Source of the DNA: Runella aurantiaca
Lineage (GTDB): Bacteria; Bacteroidota; Bacteroidia; Cytophagales; Spirosomataceae
Direction: 5' to 3'
Assembly (NCBI RefSeq): GCF_003339505.1
Contig: NZ_QPIW01000009.1
Span: forward strand, 62,001-126,000
DNA: 64,000 nt
Positions 17,052 to 25,837 of the stretch are shown here, in pieces. The position numbers and the translations under genes are program-made. Each line of letters opens with the position of its first letter. The first letter of the stretch is position 1. The notes under the pieces were generated by a model. It saw only the letters and a list, made by a program, of their open reading frames with translations. It had not been told where the DNA came from and searched no databases.

Positions 17052-18068
17052 ATGTTGAAATTAAAAACACCCCTGTTGCTTCTGACTTTTAGCGTCTTGT
17101 TCAGTTCGGCGATTGCCCAAAACTCCCTTAAAAAAATAAAAGTACAGGGGAATCAGTTTGTAACCGAAGACGGTAAAGTGATGGTATTCAGAGGGCTAAA
17201 CGTAGCCGACCCCGACAACCTGCACACCAAAGGGCATTGGGAAAAAGCATTTTTTCAGGAAATCAAAAACTGGGGAGCCAACATTGTTCGATTTCCCGTC
17301 CATCCTTCCGCGTGGCGAAAACGGGGGAAAACTGAGTATTTGAAATTACTGGATGACGGCGTAAAATGGTCGACGGAATTGGGCTTGTACGTCATCATTG
17401 ATTGGCATTCGATTGGTAATCTACGGACTGAAATGTACCAATCTGATAATTATGAAACGACCCAAAAAGAAACCTTTGAGTTTTGGCGGACCATGGCCAA
17501 GCATTTTAAAGGGAACAACACCGTTGCTTTCTTTGAATTGTTTAACGAACCCACCGTGGCGGGTGGGCAGTTGGGAACGTGTTCGTGGGAACAATGGAAA
17601 ACCTTAAATGAAGAAATGATTGGCATCGTTCGTGCCCACAGCAACGACGCTATTCCTTTGGTCGCAGGTTTCAATTGGGCCTATGACCTGACTCCCGTCA
17701 AAGAAAACCCAATCAATGCTGCTGGCATTGCCTACGTAAGTCACCCATATCCCATGAAAAATGGGGGAAAACCTTGGGAAAACAAATGGCCGACTGATTG
17801 GGGATTTGTGGCTAAAAAATACCCGTTGATGCTGACCGAAATCGGTTTTTCAGGAGCTGAAGAAGTAGGGGCACACGTTCCGGTCATCAGCGACGAATCG
17901 TACGGTGATGCCATCACCAAATATACTGCTGAGCAGGGCATCAGTTGGGTGGGCTGGGTCTTTGACGACCGCTGGGCACCCCGTATGTTTTCCGATTGGA
18001 ATTTTACGCCCACAAGGCAAGGAAAATACTTCAAAAAAGCGCTTTTGGAGTATAATTCCAACAAATGA
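17052..18068 (+). CDS. GH5-family glycoside hydrolase (cellulase-like)
   Basis: This 338-residue exported enzyme has a signal peptide at 1-22 (ending SSAIAQ). The (beta/alpha)8 clan-A hallmarks are present: GANIVRFPVHPSAW, YVIIDWHS, FFELFNEP with acid/base Glu166, and LMLTEIGFSG with nucleophile Glu263. GVAYVSHPY-like IAYVSHPYP supplies the conserved His/Tyr. It probably cuts beta-1,4-glucan or mannan-type chains in the periplasm or outside; the exact substrate needs assay. There is no attached carbohydrate-binding module. It is followed on the same strand by an SGNH esterase and an aldo/keto reductase, forming a small carbohydrate-processing cluster. Confidence 0.88.
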   Translation: MLKLKTPLLLLTFSVLFSSAIAQNSLKKIKVQGNQFVTEDGKVMVFRGLNVADPDNLHTKGHWEKAFFQEIKNWGANIVRFPVHPSAWRKRGKTEYLKLLDDGVKWSTELGLYVIIDWHSIGNLRTEMYQSDNYETTQKETFEFWRTMAKHFKGNNTVAFFELFNEPTVAGGQLGTCSWEQWKTLNEEMIGIVRAHSNDAIPLVAGFNWAYDLTPVKENPINAAGIAYVSHPYPMKNGGKPWENKWPTDWGFVAKKYPLMLTEIGFSGAEEVGAHVPVISDESYGDAITKYTAEQGISWVGWVFDDRWAPRMFSDWNFTPTRQGKYFKKALLEYNSNK

Positions 18069-18103
18069 AAGTTAATTTGAAGTCGAGCGACTTTTCTAAT
18101 TCT

Positions 18104-18154
18104 AGCCTTTAGGCTGGAGAGGAATAAAAGGGTATGAATGATGGGCTTTAGCCC
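18104..18154. repeat. Short paired palindromes AGCCT-TT-AGGCT and GGGCT-TT-AGCCC
   Basis: Two similar hairpins (18104-18115 and 18143-18154) sit in the 154-bp gap between the GH5 and esterase genes. They resemble dispersed intergenic palindromes and are not followed by a T-run, so termination is doubtful. Confidence 0.4.
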
Positions 18155-18222
18155 TGCAGAACAAAAACCTTTACTCAAACTTTAGTGATATTTTATTTCA
18201 CCAACATTACTAATCCTAATCT

Positions 18223-20178
18223 ATGATGAAAAGATTTCTACTTTTTTGCTTTCTCCTCGTTCAAATTCAAAGCTTTGCTCAACTCAAACTTGCCCGTTTG
18301 TTTTCTGACCATGTGGTCTTGCAACGTCAAAAGCCCATTCCTGTATGGGGCTGGGCCAAGCCTAAAGAAAAGGTAACGGTGACGCTGGCGGGACAAAAAC
18401 AAATTGCTACAGCGGATGCCGCTGGAAAATGGTCGGTGAAATTTACGCCGTTAGAAGCGGGCGGCCCGCACCAGATGACGGTTACGGCTAAATCAGAAAA
18501 ACTTGAAGTAAACGACATTCTGATGGGCGAAGTGTGGCTTTGCTCTGGGCAGTCAAACATGGAATGGCCCGTTAGACAAGCTGATAACTTTAAATTGGAG
18601 AAGAAAAATGCGGATTTTCCGCAGATACGCCACTTTTTTGTGGCGCATGATGTCACTATGCAGCCGCAAACTGATTTGACTTCGGGGGAGTGGAAAATTT
18701 GCAATGAAGAAAATGTGGGAAATTTTACGGCCGTTGGATTTTTCTTCGCCCGTGAGCTGTACCAAAAACTCAAGATTCCCATTGGGCTTTTGCATTCGTC
18801 GTGGGGTGGTTCGCAATTGGAAGGCTGGCTAAGCAAAGAAGCCATGCTGACCCATGAGGAATTAAAACCTGTTGCTCAAAATTTGCCAAAAACCTGGGAG
18901 GAAGCCGACGCGATTCTGGACTTGAAAACGCGGAAACAATTGCTGAAAACGGAAGTAAATTCTACCATGGCCGACGAGAAAAAATACACCGAAGCAGGAT
19001 ACGACTTTTCTAAATGGCACAACGCCGGCAGTCCGATTGGTCAGTGGGATTGGAAAGGAATCTGGATGTTTCGGGGCAAAGGGTTCATGGCCCGGACGGT
19101 GGATGTTCCCGAAGAAATGATAGGACAAGCCACTACTTTGGGTTTGGGAATCCAAGATAGTTTCAACGAGATTTACATCAACGGACAATTGGTGTCGCAG
19201 GGAATTATGGAAGGAATGCGCAAAATCACCTTACCAGCCAACACGTGGAAAAGCGGTAACAATCAATTGGTCATCAAATTTGGCAATATGGTGCAGTTTC
19301 CGTGGTATGGGCTGGGCATCAATGGTACACCCGAAGACTTGTTTGTTAGCGCAAAAGACAGCAAAGTTAGCTTGGCTACGGGTTGGTATCTGATGCCTTC
19401 TTTTGCCGAAACTCACACCTACAATCACAGTTGTAACAACGTAGCGACCACGATTTATAACGGAATGATTGCCCCGTTGGTGCCGTTTGCCATTCGGGGT
19501 GCATTATGGTATCAGGGAGAGTCCAACGCGGGGCGGGCGTACCAATACCGCCAAACTTTCCCGTTGATGATTAATGATTGGCGGCAAAAATGGAAAGACG
19601 AATTTTCATTTTATTTTGTACAGCTTTCGAGCTACGGGGCGTATCAAAACAGCAATGATGGCAGCGATTGGGCCGAACTTCGCGAAGCGCAAACCATGAC
19701 AATGAGCCTTTCCAAGACGGGAATGGCCGTAACGACCGACGTTGGCAATCCCAAAGATATTCACCCTACCAACAAGCAGGATGTGGGCCACCGCCTAGCC
19801 CTCAACGCCCTTAAATCTAATTATGGATTGGAAGTCTTGCATTCTGGACCAATGTATGAATCGGTTCATTTTGAGGAAGATAGGGCCGTTGTTACATTTG
19901 ATTATACAGGAGAGGGTTTAACGGTTAAAGATAAATTTGGTTACGTAAAAGGTTTTGAAATTGCGGGAGAAGATAAAGTGTTTTACTACGCCAAAGCCGA
20001 AATCATTGGCGATAAAGTAGAAGTGTATCACCCCAAAGGACAAAAGCCGATTGCGGTGCGCTATGCATGGGCGAATGCGCCCGAAGATGCCAATTTGTTC
20101 AACAGCGAAGGTTTGCCCGCAAGCCCTTTCAGAACAGATGATTGGCCGGGAAAAACGAAAGGTAAGAAGTTTGAGTAA
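18223..20178 (+). CDS. SGNH-type sialate/carbohydrate O-acetylesterase
   Basis: This 651-residue exported esterase has a signal peptide at 1-20 (ending QSFAQ). The conserved GEVWLCSGQSNMEWPV block places the catalytic Ser at about residue 111. GALWYQGESNAGRAYQYR and a later DIHPTNKQDVGHRLA block supply the remaining SGNH motifs, including the catalytic Asp/His pair. A beta-rich domain with a galactose-binding-like segment (about 265-390) is inserted between them, as usual in this family. The enzyme should remove acetyl groups from sialate or plant glycans. Linkage to GH5 suggests hemicellulose or glucomannan, which is an inference. Confidence 0.85.
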   Translation: MMKRFLLFCFLLVQIQSFAQLKLARLFSDHVVLQRQKPIPVWGWAKPKEKVTVTLAGQKQIATADAAGKWSVKFTPLEAGGPHQMTVTAKSEKLEVNDILMGEVWLCSGQSNMEWPVRQADNFKLEKKNADFPQIRHFFVAHDVTMQPQTDLTSGEWKICNEENVGNFTAVGFFFARELYQKLKIPIGLLHSSWGGSQLEGWLSKEAMLTHEELKPVAQNLPKTWEEADAILDLKTRKQLLKTEVNSTMADEKKYTEAGYDFSKWHNAGSPIGQWDWKGIWMFRGKGFMARTVDVPEEMIGQATTLGLGIQDSFNEIYINGQLVSQGIMEGMRKITLPANTWKSGNNQLVIKFGNMVQFPWYGLGINGTPEDLFVSAKDSKVSLATGWYLMPSFAETHTYNHSCNNVATTIYNGMIAPLVPFAIRGALWYQGESNAGRAYQYRQTFPLMINDWRQKWKDEFSFYFVQLSSYGAYQNSNDGSDWAELREAQTMTMSLSKTGMAVTTDVGNPKDIHPTNKQDVGHRLALNALKSNYGLEVLHSGPMYESVHFEEDRAVVTFDYTGEGLTVKDKFGYVKGFEIAGEDKVFYYAKAEIIGDKVEVYHPKGQKPIAVRYAWANAPEDANLFNSEGLPASPFRTDDWPGKTKGKKFE

Positions 20179-20202
20179 ATGCAAAAAACTAAAATTAATC
20201 CA

Positions 20203-21192
20203 ATGACTTACGTTCCCAATCACGCCCGTTACGAACATATGTCGTACCGCCGCTGCGGCAAAAGCGGCCTTAAATTGCCCGCGATTTCACTGGGCCTGTG
20301 GCATAATTTTGGGGGTGTCGATGTGTTTGAAAACTACCGCGCCATCCTTCGCACCGCCTTTGATGCGGGAATTACCCATTTTGATTTAGCCAACAACTAT
20401 GGCCCACCGCCCGGCTCGGCCGAAGAAAACTTTGGGGTATTGCTCAAAAAAGACTTTGCCGCTCACCGCGACGAACTCATTATTTCGTCCAAAGCAGGAC
20501 ACTTGATGTGGCCTGGGCCGTATGGTGAATGGGGCTCACGCAAATACTTGATTGCGAGCTGTGACCAAAGTCTCAAACGCATGGGCTTGGATTACGTAGA
20601 TATTTTTTACTCGCACCGTTTTGACCCCAACACCCCGCTTGAAGAAACAATGGGCGCGCTCGACAGCATTGTTCGTCAAGGAAAGGCATTGTACGTAGGA
20701 ATCTCCAGCTATACGGCCGAAAATTCAGCCAAAGCCATTCAGATTTTGAAAGATTTGGGTACGCCCTGCCTCATTCACCAACCCAAATACTCAATGTTTG
20801 AGCGTTGGGTCGAAGGGGGCTTGATGGATGTTTTGGAAGAATCGGGCGTGGGCTGTATTCCGTTCTCTCCTTTGGCGCAGGGGCTTTTAACCGATAAATA
20901 CCTGAAAGGAATTCCGTCAGATTCGCGGGCGGCGAAAGAACATGGCTTTTTGAAAACGAGTCAAATCACGCCCGAAACGCTTCAAAAAATCGAAAAACTC
21001 AACGCTTTGGCATTCGAACGCGGTCAAACCTTGGCGCAAATGGCGTTGGCGTGGCTGTTGAAAGACCCTCGGGTTACGTCGGTTTTAATCGGAGCGAGTC
21101 GCGTGTCTCAACTGAAAGATTCCCTAAAATGCCTTGAAAATCAGCATTTCAGCGCCGAAGAATTATCGAAAATTGAGGATATTTTGTCGTAG
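20203..21192 (+). CDS. Aldo/keto reductase, YghZ/L-glyceraldehyde-3-phosphate reductase type
   Basis: I choose the ATG at 20203 (MTYVPNHARYEHMSYRRCG), because it matches the N-terminus of YghZ-type enzymes. An earlier in-frame ATG at 20179 directly follows the esterase stop. The 329-residue product has the AKR core: FDLANNYGPPPGSAEENFG with the catalytic Asp/Tyr, DELIISSKAGHLMWPGPYG with Lys, YVDIFYSHRFDP with His, and the NADPH-binding SVLIGASRVSQL near the C-terminus. Related enzymes reduce L-glyceraldehyde 3-phosphate and methylglyoxal and resemble the potassium-channel beta subunit. It is probably co-transcribed with the esterase. Confidence 0.85.
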   Translation: MTYVPNHARYEHMSYRRCGKSGLKLPAISLGLWHNFGGVDVFENYRAILRTAFDAGITHFDLANNYGPPPGSAEENFGVLLKKDFAAHRDELIISSKAGHLMWPGPYGEWGSRKYLIASCDQSLKRMGLDYVDIFYSHRFDPNTPLEETMGALDSIVRQGKALYVGISSYTAENSAKAIQILKDLGTPCLIHQPKYSMFERWVEGGLMDVLEESGVGCIPFSPLAQGLLTDKYLKGIPSDSRAAKEHGFLKTSQITPETLQKIEKLNALAFERGQTLAQMALAWLLKDPRVTSVLIGASRVSQLKDSLKCLENQHFSAEELSKIEDILS

Positions 21193-21301
21193 GGGCGGGG
21201 TTTACCTCCGCCCATTGAGCAGACGCCGCCTAAACAGGGCAGACGCCTATCTAAACAGTACAGACGCAGCCTAAATTGGGCAGACGCAAGGCCTGCCCCT
21301 A
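21192..21301. repeat. CAGACGC-spaced intergenic repeat with GTAGGGGC ends
   Basis: CAGACGC occurs at 21220, 21240, 21261 and 21281, i.e. every 20-21 bp, separated by GCCTAAAyA/T-like spacers. The block is bounded by gtaggggc at the left and gcccctac at the right as an inverted repeat. The layout resembles a dispersed repeat family rather than coding or regulatory sequence. Confidence 0.6.
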
Positions 21302-21310
21302 CAATATAAA

Positions 21311-21331
21311 TTGGGTAGAAATGCTACCCAA
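21311..21331. terminator. Hairpin TTGGGTAG/CTACCCAA, weak terminator
   Basis: An 8-bp perfect stem with a 5-nt loop is followed within 20 nt by a T-rich run (ttgttattttttt). It may end the carbohydrate cluster transcript. Confidence 0.4.
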
Positions 21332-21405
21332 ATCGCCAATTTGTTATTTTTTTATGTAAAATGACTGAAAAATTCGTTATTACAAGGTAACCAACGTCAT
21401 CTTTC

Positions 21406-22599
21406 ATGCCTCATTTTCGCCTTATATACACCACCCTTTCTGGATTATTTCTTACGTTTTTTCTTGTCTTACACGCTCAAAGTCAAACCTTCCCTACAAT
21501 TTCGCCCGCACAATTGTTTGGCGATACGACCTCGTCGGAGTCTTTCCGGGGGATGTACACGCAATTGGGAGGGTATCCTACGTTGAGTGACTGCCGGACG
21601 GGGAAAATCGTACGAATATTGCCAAAAGGAGCGTATCAGGAGCTTAAAGACATTTATAAAAAAGCCCGTCGGGAGAAATTAAGCCGGGTGTATGTAGAAA
21701 TAGACGGATACTACGCCGATAAAACCAAAGACCAGGTGGTAGCCCAAGAAATTGTGTTGTTTCAGAATATTCAGGTGTGCCCTTCCCAAACCAAAACATT
21801 TCTGGTCAGGCTGAAAACCCAATTCATTGAATATTCGGAAACGCTGGTTGAATGGGGGATAAAATTCGGGACAGCGTTGGTTATCTTATTGTTGGGATTT
21901 GGCCTGATTAATTGGTTTGACCGCCCACTAAAATCATTTATTGATAATCGTCGGCGCGTCGACCCTTCCGTTAAAAGTTTTATTAAAAGCCTGATTTCTA
22001 TTGGTTTACGCCTTAGTGTTATCATGTTTTCAGGGGCGTTTTTAGGACTAAAAGTAACGGGTTTTGTGGCGTTGTTTAGTGCCGCTACCTTGGCCATTGG
22101 CTTTGCGTTGCAAGGCAGCTTGTCCAATTTCGCGGGCGGTTTTATCATTTTATTGATGAAACAATTTAAAGTGGGCGAAAAAATCACTTCCCAAAGTTAT
22201 ACGGGTGTTGTGCGCGATATTTTGATGTTTAATACTGTATTAGACACGGGCGACGGCCGCCGTGTCATGATTCCTAACGGGCCTTTGCTTAACAACACCA
22301 TCATCAACCACACCCGCGCTGGTTTTGAAAAAAGGGGATTAAAAATTTATACCGCGTCAGATGTGGATACCGAGCATCTTAAATCAATGATTGTCGAGCA
22401 AATGGCAGAGATTGAGACGCTGGTGCAGCTTGCCCTCACCCCCGATGTTAAAATTACGGACTGGAATGGAGAACGGCTAGAGATTACGATTTCGTACCAA
22501 ACGCCCACCCTACGAAGCGAGGAAATATTTGAAAAGGTAGTTCAGCGCCTTAACAATCGCCTTCACCAAGAGAATTTAACCTTTTATACTTCCATGTAG
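21406..22599 (+). CDS. MscS-family mechanosensitive channel with NlpE-like periplasmic N-domain
   Basis: The 397-residue product has a signal sequence (1-27). A soluble domain at about 46-126 (FRGMYTQLGGYPTLSDCRTG, AYQELKDIYKKAR, VYVEIDGYY, QNIQVCP) closely resembles the C-terminal OB domain of the NlpE envelope-stress lipoprotein, including two cysteines (63 and 125) that could form the equivalent disulfide. Membrane segments follow at about 152-170, 195-215 and 218-245, with the pore-lining helix and MscS block GFALQGSLSNFAGGFIILLM. The C-terminal beta and alpha/beta domains (VGEKITSQSYTGVVRDI onwards) are complete. The channel should release solutes on hypo-osmotic shock. Whether the extra domain senses envelope redox or surface state is an inference. 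Confidence 0.8.
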   Translation: MPHFRLIYTTLSGLFLTFFLVLHAQSQTFPTISPAQLFGDTTSSESFRGMYTQLGGYPTLSDCRTGKIVRILPKGAYQELKDIYKKARREKLSRVYVEIDGYYADKTKDQVVAQEIVLFQNIQVCPSQTKTFLVRLKTQFIEYSETLVEWGIKFGTALVILLLGFGLINWFDRPLKSFIDNRRRVDPSVKSFIKSLISIGLRLSVIMFSGAFLGLKVTGFVALFSAATLAIGFALQGSLSNFAGGFIILLMKQFKVGEKITSQSYTGVVRDILMFNTVLDTGDGRRVMIPNGPLLNNTIINHTRAGFEKRGLKIYTASDVDTEHLKSMIVEQMAEIETLVQLALTPDVKITDWNGERLEITISYQTPTLRSEEIFEKVVQRLNNRLHQENLTFYTSM

Positions 22600-22632
22600 A
22601 CGTCTAACAAGGCGCATTTTTGAGAAATTCTG

Positions 22633-22640
22633 TACCTTTG
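22633..22640 (+). promoter_or_regulatory. -7 element TACCTTTG upstream of the FAH gene
   Basis: TACCTTTG matches TAnnTTTG and lies 22 nt before the ATG at 22662. The -33 position lacks a clear TTTG. Confidence 0.5.
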
Positions 22641-22661
22641 AGGCTTAAAAAATGCCTTATC

Positions 22662-23273
22662 ATGAAAATCATTTGTATTGGCCGCAATTACGTTGATCAC
22701 ATCCACGAACTTCAAAACGCCGTTCCCGAAGACCCCGTTATTTTTCAAAAGCCCGACACGGCGCTGCTCAAAGACAACGCGCCGTTTTATTATCCCGATT
22801 TTACCCAAGACCTTCATCATGAAGTAGAAATCGTGGTGAAAATCAGTAAAATGGGTAAAAATATTGATGAAAAATTTGCCCACAAATACTACGAAGAAGT
22901 CGGCATCGGTATTGATTTTACCGCCCGCGATTTGCAATCCAAACTGAAGTCAAAAGGCTTGCCGTGGGAATTGGCCAAAGCGTTTGATGGTTCTGCGCCC
23001 GTTTCGTCGTTTGTTCCTAAATCGCAATTTGCTGATTTACAGAACTTGAATTTCCATTTGGATGTCAACGGTGAAACCCGTCAACAGGGTAATACCTCGT
23101 TGATGTTGTTTAAAATTGACTATATTATATCGTTTATCTCTCGCTATTTTACCCTAAAAACGGGCGACTTGCTCTTTACGGGCACCCCAAAAGGCGTTAG
23201 TGCGGTCAAAGTAGGGGATACGCTTACGGCTTATATTGAAGGTACTAAAATGCTTGAGTTTGAGGTAAAATAA
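22662..23273 (+). CDS. Fumarylacetoacetate hydrolase (FAH) family protein
   Basis: The ATG at 22662 starts MKIICIGRNYVDHIHEL, the usual N-terminus of short FAH-fold proteins, and gives 203 residues. Metal ligands are visible as HHEVEIVVKIS, with the E-x-E pattern, and FTARDLQSKLKSKGLPWELAKAFD is the conserved block. FTGTPKGVSAVKVGD near the C-terminus is the family glycine-rich loop. Family reactions include C-C bond hydrolysis, isomerisation and oxaloacetate decarboxylation or tautomerisation, so the exact substrate is open. It is preceded by a good -7 element and followed by an unrelated peptidase gene. Confidence 0.8.
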   Translation: MKIICIGRNYVDHIHELQNAVPEDPVIFQKPDTALLKDNAPFYYPDFTQDLHHEVEIVVKISKMGKNIDEKFAHKYYEEVGIGIDFTARDLQSKLKSKGLPWELAKAFDGSAPVSSFVPKSQFADLQNLNFHLDVNGETRQQGNTSLMLFKIDYIISFISRYFTLKTGDLLFTGTPKGVSAVKVGDTLTAYIEGTKMLEFEVK

Positions 23274-23359
23274 AAAAGACAGGAGGACGTGAAATGGACT
23301 GATTTGTGCATCTGCGAGCCTTGTGTGTGATTTTGTGATAAAAAAATGATGCTTGCAGC

Positions 23360-25366
23360 ATGACTAAAGGACGATTTATATACTTTTTTTGCTTTTTTCT
23401 CGGCATTCTTCAATCGGTTGTTGCCCAACGAGAATCCTTTCCGAAAGGGTATTTTCAGTTTCCGATTCATCCCGGTCAGAAAAACACTTTGGCGGGGGTT
23501 TTGGGAGATTTGCGCACGAATCATTTTCACGCAGGGATTGATATTCGTACCCAACAACGGGAAGGATTGCAGGTATTGGCGGCGGCCGAAGGGTATATTT
23601 CGCGCATTAAAGTGCAAACGTCGGGTTATGGAAACGTGATTTTTATCAAACATCCCAACGGCATGACGACGGTGTATGGGCATTTGCTCTCGTTTGCCGA
23701 GCCGATGGGGAGTTACTTACGCCAAAAACAGTACGAACGTAAATCGTTTGAAATAGAACTAAATCCCTCACCCGACCAGTTTCCAGTGAGCAAAGGACAA
23801 CTGATTGGACTTTCGGGAAACACTGGCGGCTCGGCGGGGCCGCATTTGCATTTTGAAATTCGGGACTCCAAAGACAATTATCTCAACCCTTTGTTCTTTG
23901 ATTTTGCCGAAATTGAAGACAATACGCCGCCTTATTTTACGTCAATGGCCATCCGCCCCATGTCGCTATTGAGTCGCATCAATGGAGAGTTTGAAAGAAT
24001 AACTTTTCGGCCAGTGCGTCAAAAAGAAGGCTTTTATTCCGTGGCGCAGCCCATCAAAGCTTGGGGAGAAATCGGTCTTGAACTGATTGCCTTTGATGCC
24101 ATGACCGGGGTAAACTTCAGAAATGGCGTAAATTGCGTTGAAATTAAGCTCGACGGGCAGGAAGTATTTGCTTATAATATGACCTCGTTTCCATCGTGGT
24201 CTACCCGCGATTACAACAACCTTATCGACTACGCCACCGAACAAAAAACGGGCGCTCGCTACCTGAAATGTTATAACCCAGACGGCAATCAATTTAATGT
24301 GCATAAAACCGACGGCTATCGCGGAAAACTGCAAATAAGGGACACACTTATGCACGATGTGGAGGTGACGCTCTTTGATTCTTACGAAAATTCGGCGGTG
24401 TTGCGACTGAAAATAAAGGGCGAAGCGCCCGAGGAGCTGTTGCCTCTCTTGGAGGAGCCAGAGGCACTGCCAACGGTGGCCTATCTTAAAACCGATGCGG
24501 TAGAAAATGTGCTCAAAATCACCGCATTTGGGCTTTCTCAATTGATAGAGGCCGATATTTACGTAAAAAATAAAAGTATAAAATTGGCCCCTGCCTATCG
24601 GAGCAGCGGTGAAACGGTCTATTTGCTCGATTTGCGCGACTACTTGCCCGATTCGATTCAAATCGGTAACAAACAGCTCAAAACAAACTTTCGGGAACGG
24701 ATTCGACCCAATATCATTGAGACGTACAACGGCGACCGCTACACGCTACGCTTTGGCAACCAAAGCATTTTTGATACGCTTTATCTGGCTGTGCAGTCGC
24801 GGGCGAATGGACTTGTCATCAATGAAGAAAATATACCCCTTCGGGATGCCATCGGGGTTAATTTTCGACCTGATGTAATGCCCGCTAATCCCGAAAAAAC
24901 GCACGCTTACCGTTTTGACGGCGAACGACTGCGTTTTGTGGGCGGAAAATGGCAAGGCGAAATGCTGGATTTTGCCACCCGTGAGTTGGGCGATTTTTCC
25001 ATCGCTACCGACGAAACCCCTCCGTCGTTAAGGTTGATTCAATCTTCCAAAAAAAGCATTTCGGCGCGTATTTCCGACGGAATGTCGGGAATTGGCTCGT
25101 TCAATGCGTTTGTGAATGGAGAGTGGGTTTTGATGAATTATGACTACAAACGAAACTATATTTGGTCCGATAAACTGGTTGACACCCTTGATTTTGAGGG
25201 GGAATTACGGCTCGAAGTGACCGACCGCGCAGGAAATATCGCTATCTTGCAGGCCGAAATCAAAGAACCTGTTGTCAAACCCGCTACCCGTAAAAAACAT
25301 GGCACTGCAAGTAGGCGAAAAAGCTCCCCTGTTCGAAGCAAAGGATCAAAACGGAAACGTCGTTAA
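23360..25366 (+). CDS. M23-family metallopeptidase (LytM-like), exported
   Basis: The 668-residue product has a signal peptide (1-23, ending QSVVAQ). The peptidase domain is at about 45-170, with the zinc ligands in NHFHAGIDI (His57 and Asp61) and in GPHLHFEIRD. GYGNVIFIKHPNGMTTVYGH is the conserved beta-strand region. M23 enzymes cut peptidoglycan cross-bridges or act as scaffolds. The remaining 480 residues are beta-rich and of unknown role. The last 20-30 residues are strongly basic (RKKHGTASRRKSS, GSKRKRR) and are encoded by sequence that overlaps the bcp gene by 68 nt in another frame, so part of this tail may be an accident of lost stop codons. Confidence 0.85.
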   Translation: MTKGRFIYFFCFFLGILQSVVAQRESFPKGYFQFPIHPGQKNTLAGVLGDLRTNHFHAGIDIRTQQREGLQVLAAAEGYISRIKVQTSGYGNVIFIKHPNGMTTVYGHLLSFAEPMGSYLRQKQYERKSFEIELNPSPDQFPVSKGQLIGLSGNTGGSAGPHLHFEIRDSKDNYLNPLFFDFAEIEDNTPPYFTSMAIRPMSLLSRINGEFERITFRPVRQKEGFYSVAQPIKAWGEIGLELIAFDAMTGVNFRNGVNCVEIKLDGQEVFAYNMTSFPSWSTRDYNNLIDYATEQKTGARYLKCYNPDGNQFNVHKTDGYRGKLQIRDTLMHDVEVTLFDSYENSAVLRLKIKGEAPEELLPLLEEPEALPTVAYLKTDAVENVLKITAFGLSQLIEADIYVKNKSIKLAPAYRSSGETVYLLDLRDYLPDSIQIGNKQLKTNFRERIRPNIIETYNGDRYTLRFGNQSIFDTLYLAVQSRANGLVINEENIPLRDAIGVNFRPDVMPANPEKTHAYRFDGERLRFVGGKWQGEMLDFATRELGDFSIATDETPPSLRLIQSSKKSISARISDGMSGIGSFNAFVNGEWVLMNYDYKRNYIWSDKLVDTLDFEGELRLEVTDRAGNIAILQAEIKEPVVKPATRKKHGTASRRKSSPVRSKGSKRKRR

Positions 25367-25748
25367 ACTGACTGATTTTCACGGCAAAAAAATTGTCCTC
25401 TATTTTTATCCCAAAGATGATACGCCCGGCTGTACGGCCCAAGCGTGTAGCCTACGCGATAGCTACGATGCCATGCTGGCTAGAGGCTACGTAGTGCTCG
25501 GGGCAAGCGTCGATAACGAAAAATCGCATAAGAAATTTGCCGAAAAATATCAGCTTCCCTTTCCTCTATTGGCCGATACCGAGCACCAAATCGTGGAAGC
25601 CTACGGTGTTTGGGCCGAAAAATCTATGTACGGCAAAACTTATATGGGCACCGTACGTACTACTTTTATTATTGACGAAAATGGTGTAATTCAGGAGATT
25701 ATCTCTAAAATAGACACCAAAAACCACGCGGAGCAAGTGCTTTCGTAA
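25299..25748 (+). CDS. bcp: Thioredoxin-dependent thiol peroxidase (Bcp/PrxQ)
   Basis: The ATG at 25299 (MALQVGEKAPLFEAKDQNG) matches the family N-terminus and gives 149 residues. An earlier in-frame start at 25272 only adds MSNPLPVKN. Peroxidatic Cys45 and resolving Cys50 lie in DDTPGCTAQACSLRD, the PrxQ spacing. VLGASVDNEKSHKKFAEKY and a final VRTTFIIDENGVIQEI complete the peroxiredoxin fold. It reduces peroxides with thioredoxin. Its first 68 nt overlap the end of the M23 gene in a different frame, so coupling of translation is possible. Confidence 0.92.
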   Translation: MALQVGEKAPLFEAKDQNGNVVKLTDFHGKKIVLYFYPKDDTPGCTAQACSLRDSYDAMLARGYVVLGASVDNEKSHKKFAEKYQLPFPLLADTEHQIVEAYGVWAEKSMYGKTYMGTVRTTFIIDENGVIQEIISKIDTKNHAEQVLS

Positions 25749-25792
25749 ATTAAGTTTTCGTTAGTATATGATAAAAGTGTCATTCTGACATT

Positions 25793-25800
25793 TATATTTG
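25793..25800 (+). promoter_or_regulatory. -7 element TATATTTG upstream of the transketolase operon
   Basis: TATATTTG matches TAnnTTTG 37 nt before the ATG at 25838. It is probably the promoter for the transketolase cluster up to 29.84 kb. Confidence 0.5.
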
Positions 25801-25837
25801 TAACAATTTAAAAACTACGCATATTTCCATTATCCAA

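Noticed and set aside
21220-21287. CRISPR-like array in the CAGACGC repeat
   Set aside because: Repeats are 7 bp with 13-14 bp spacers, too short for CRISPR, and no cas genes are present.
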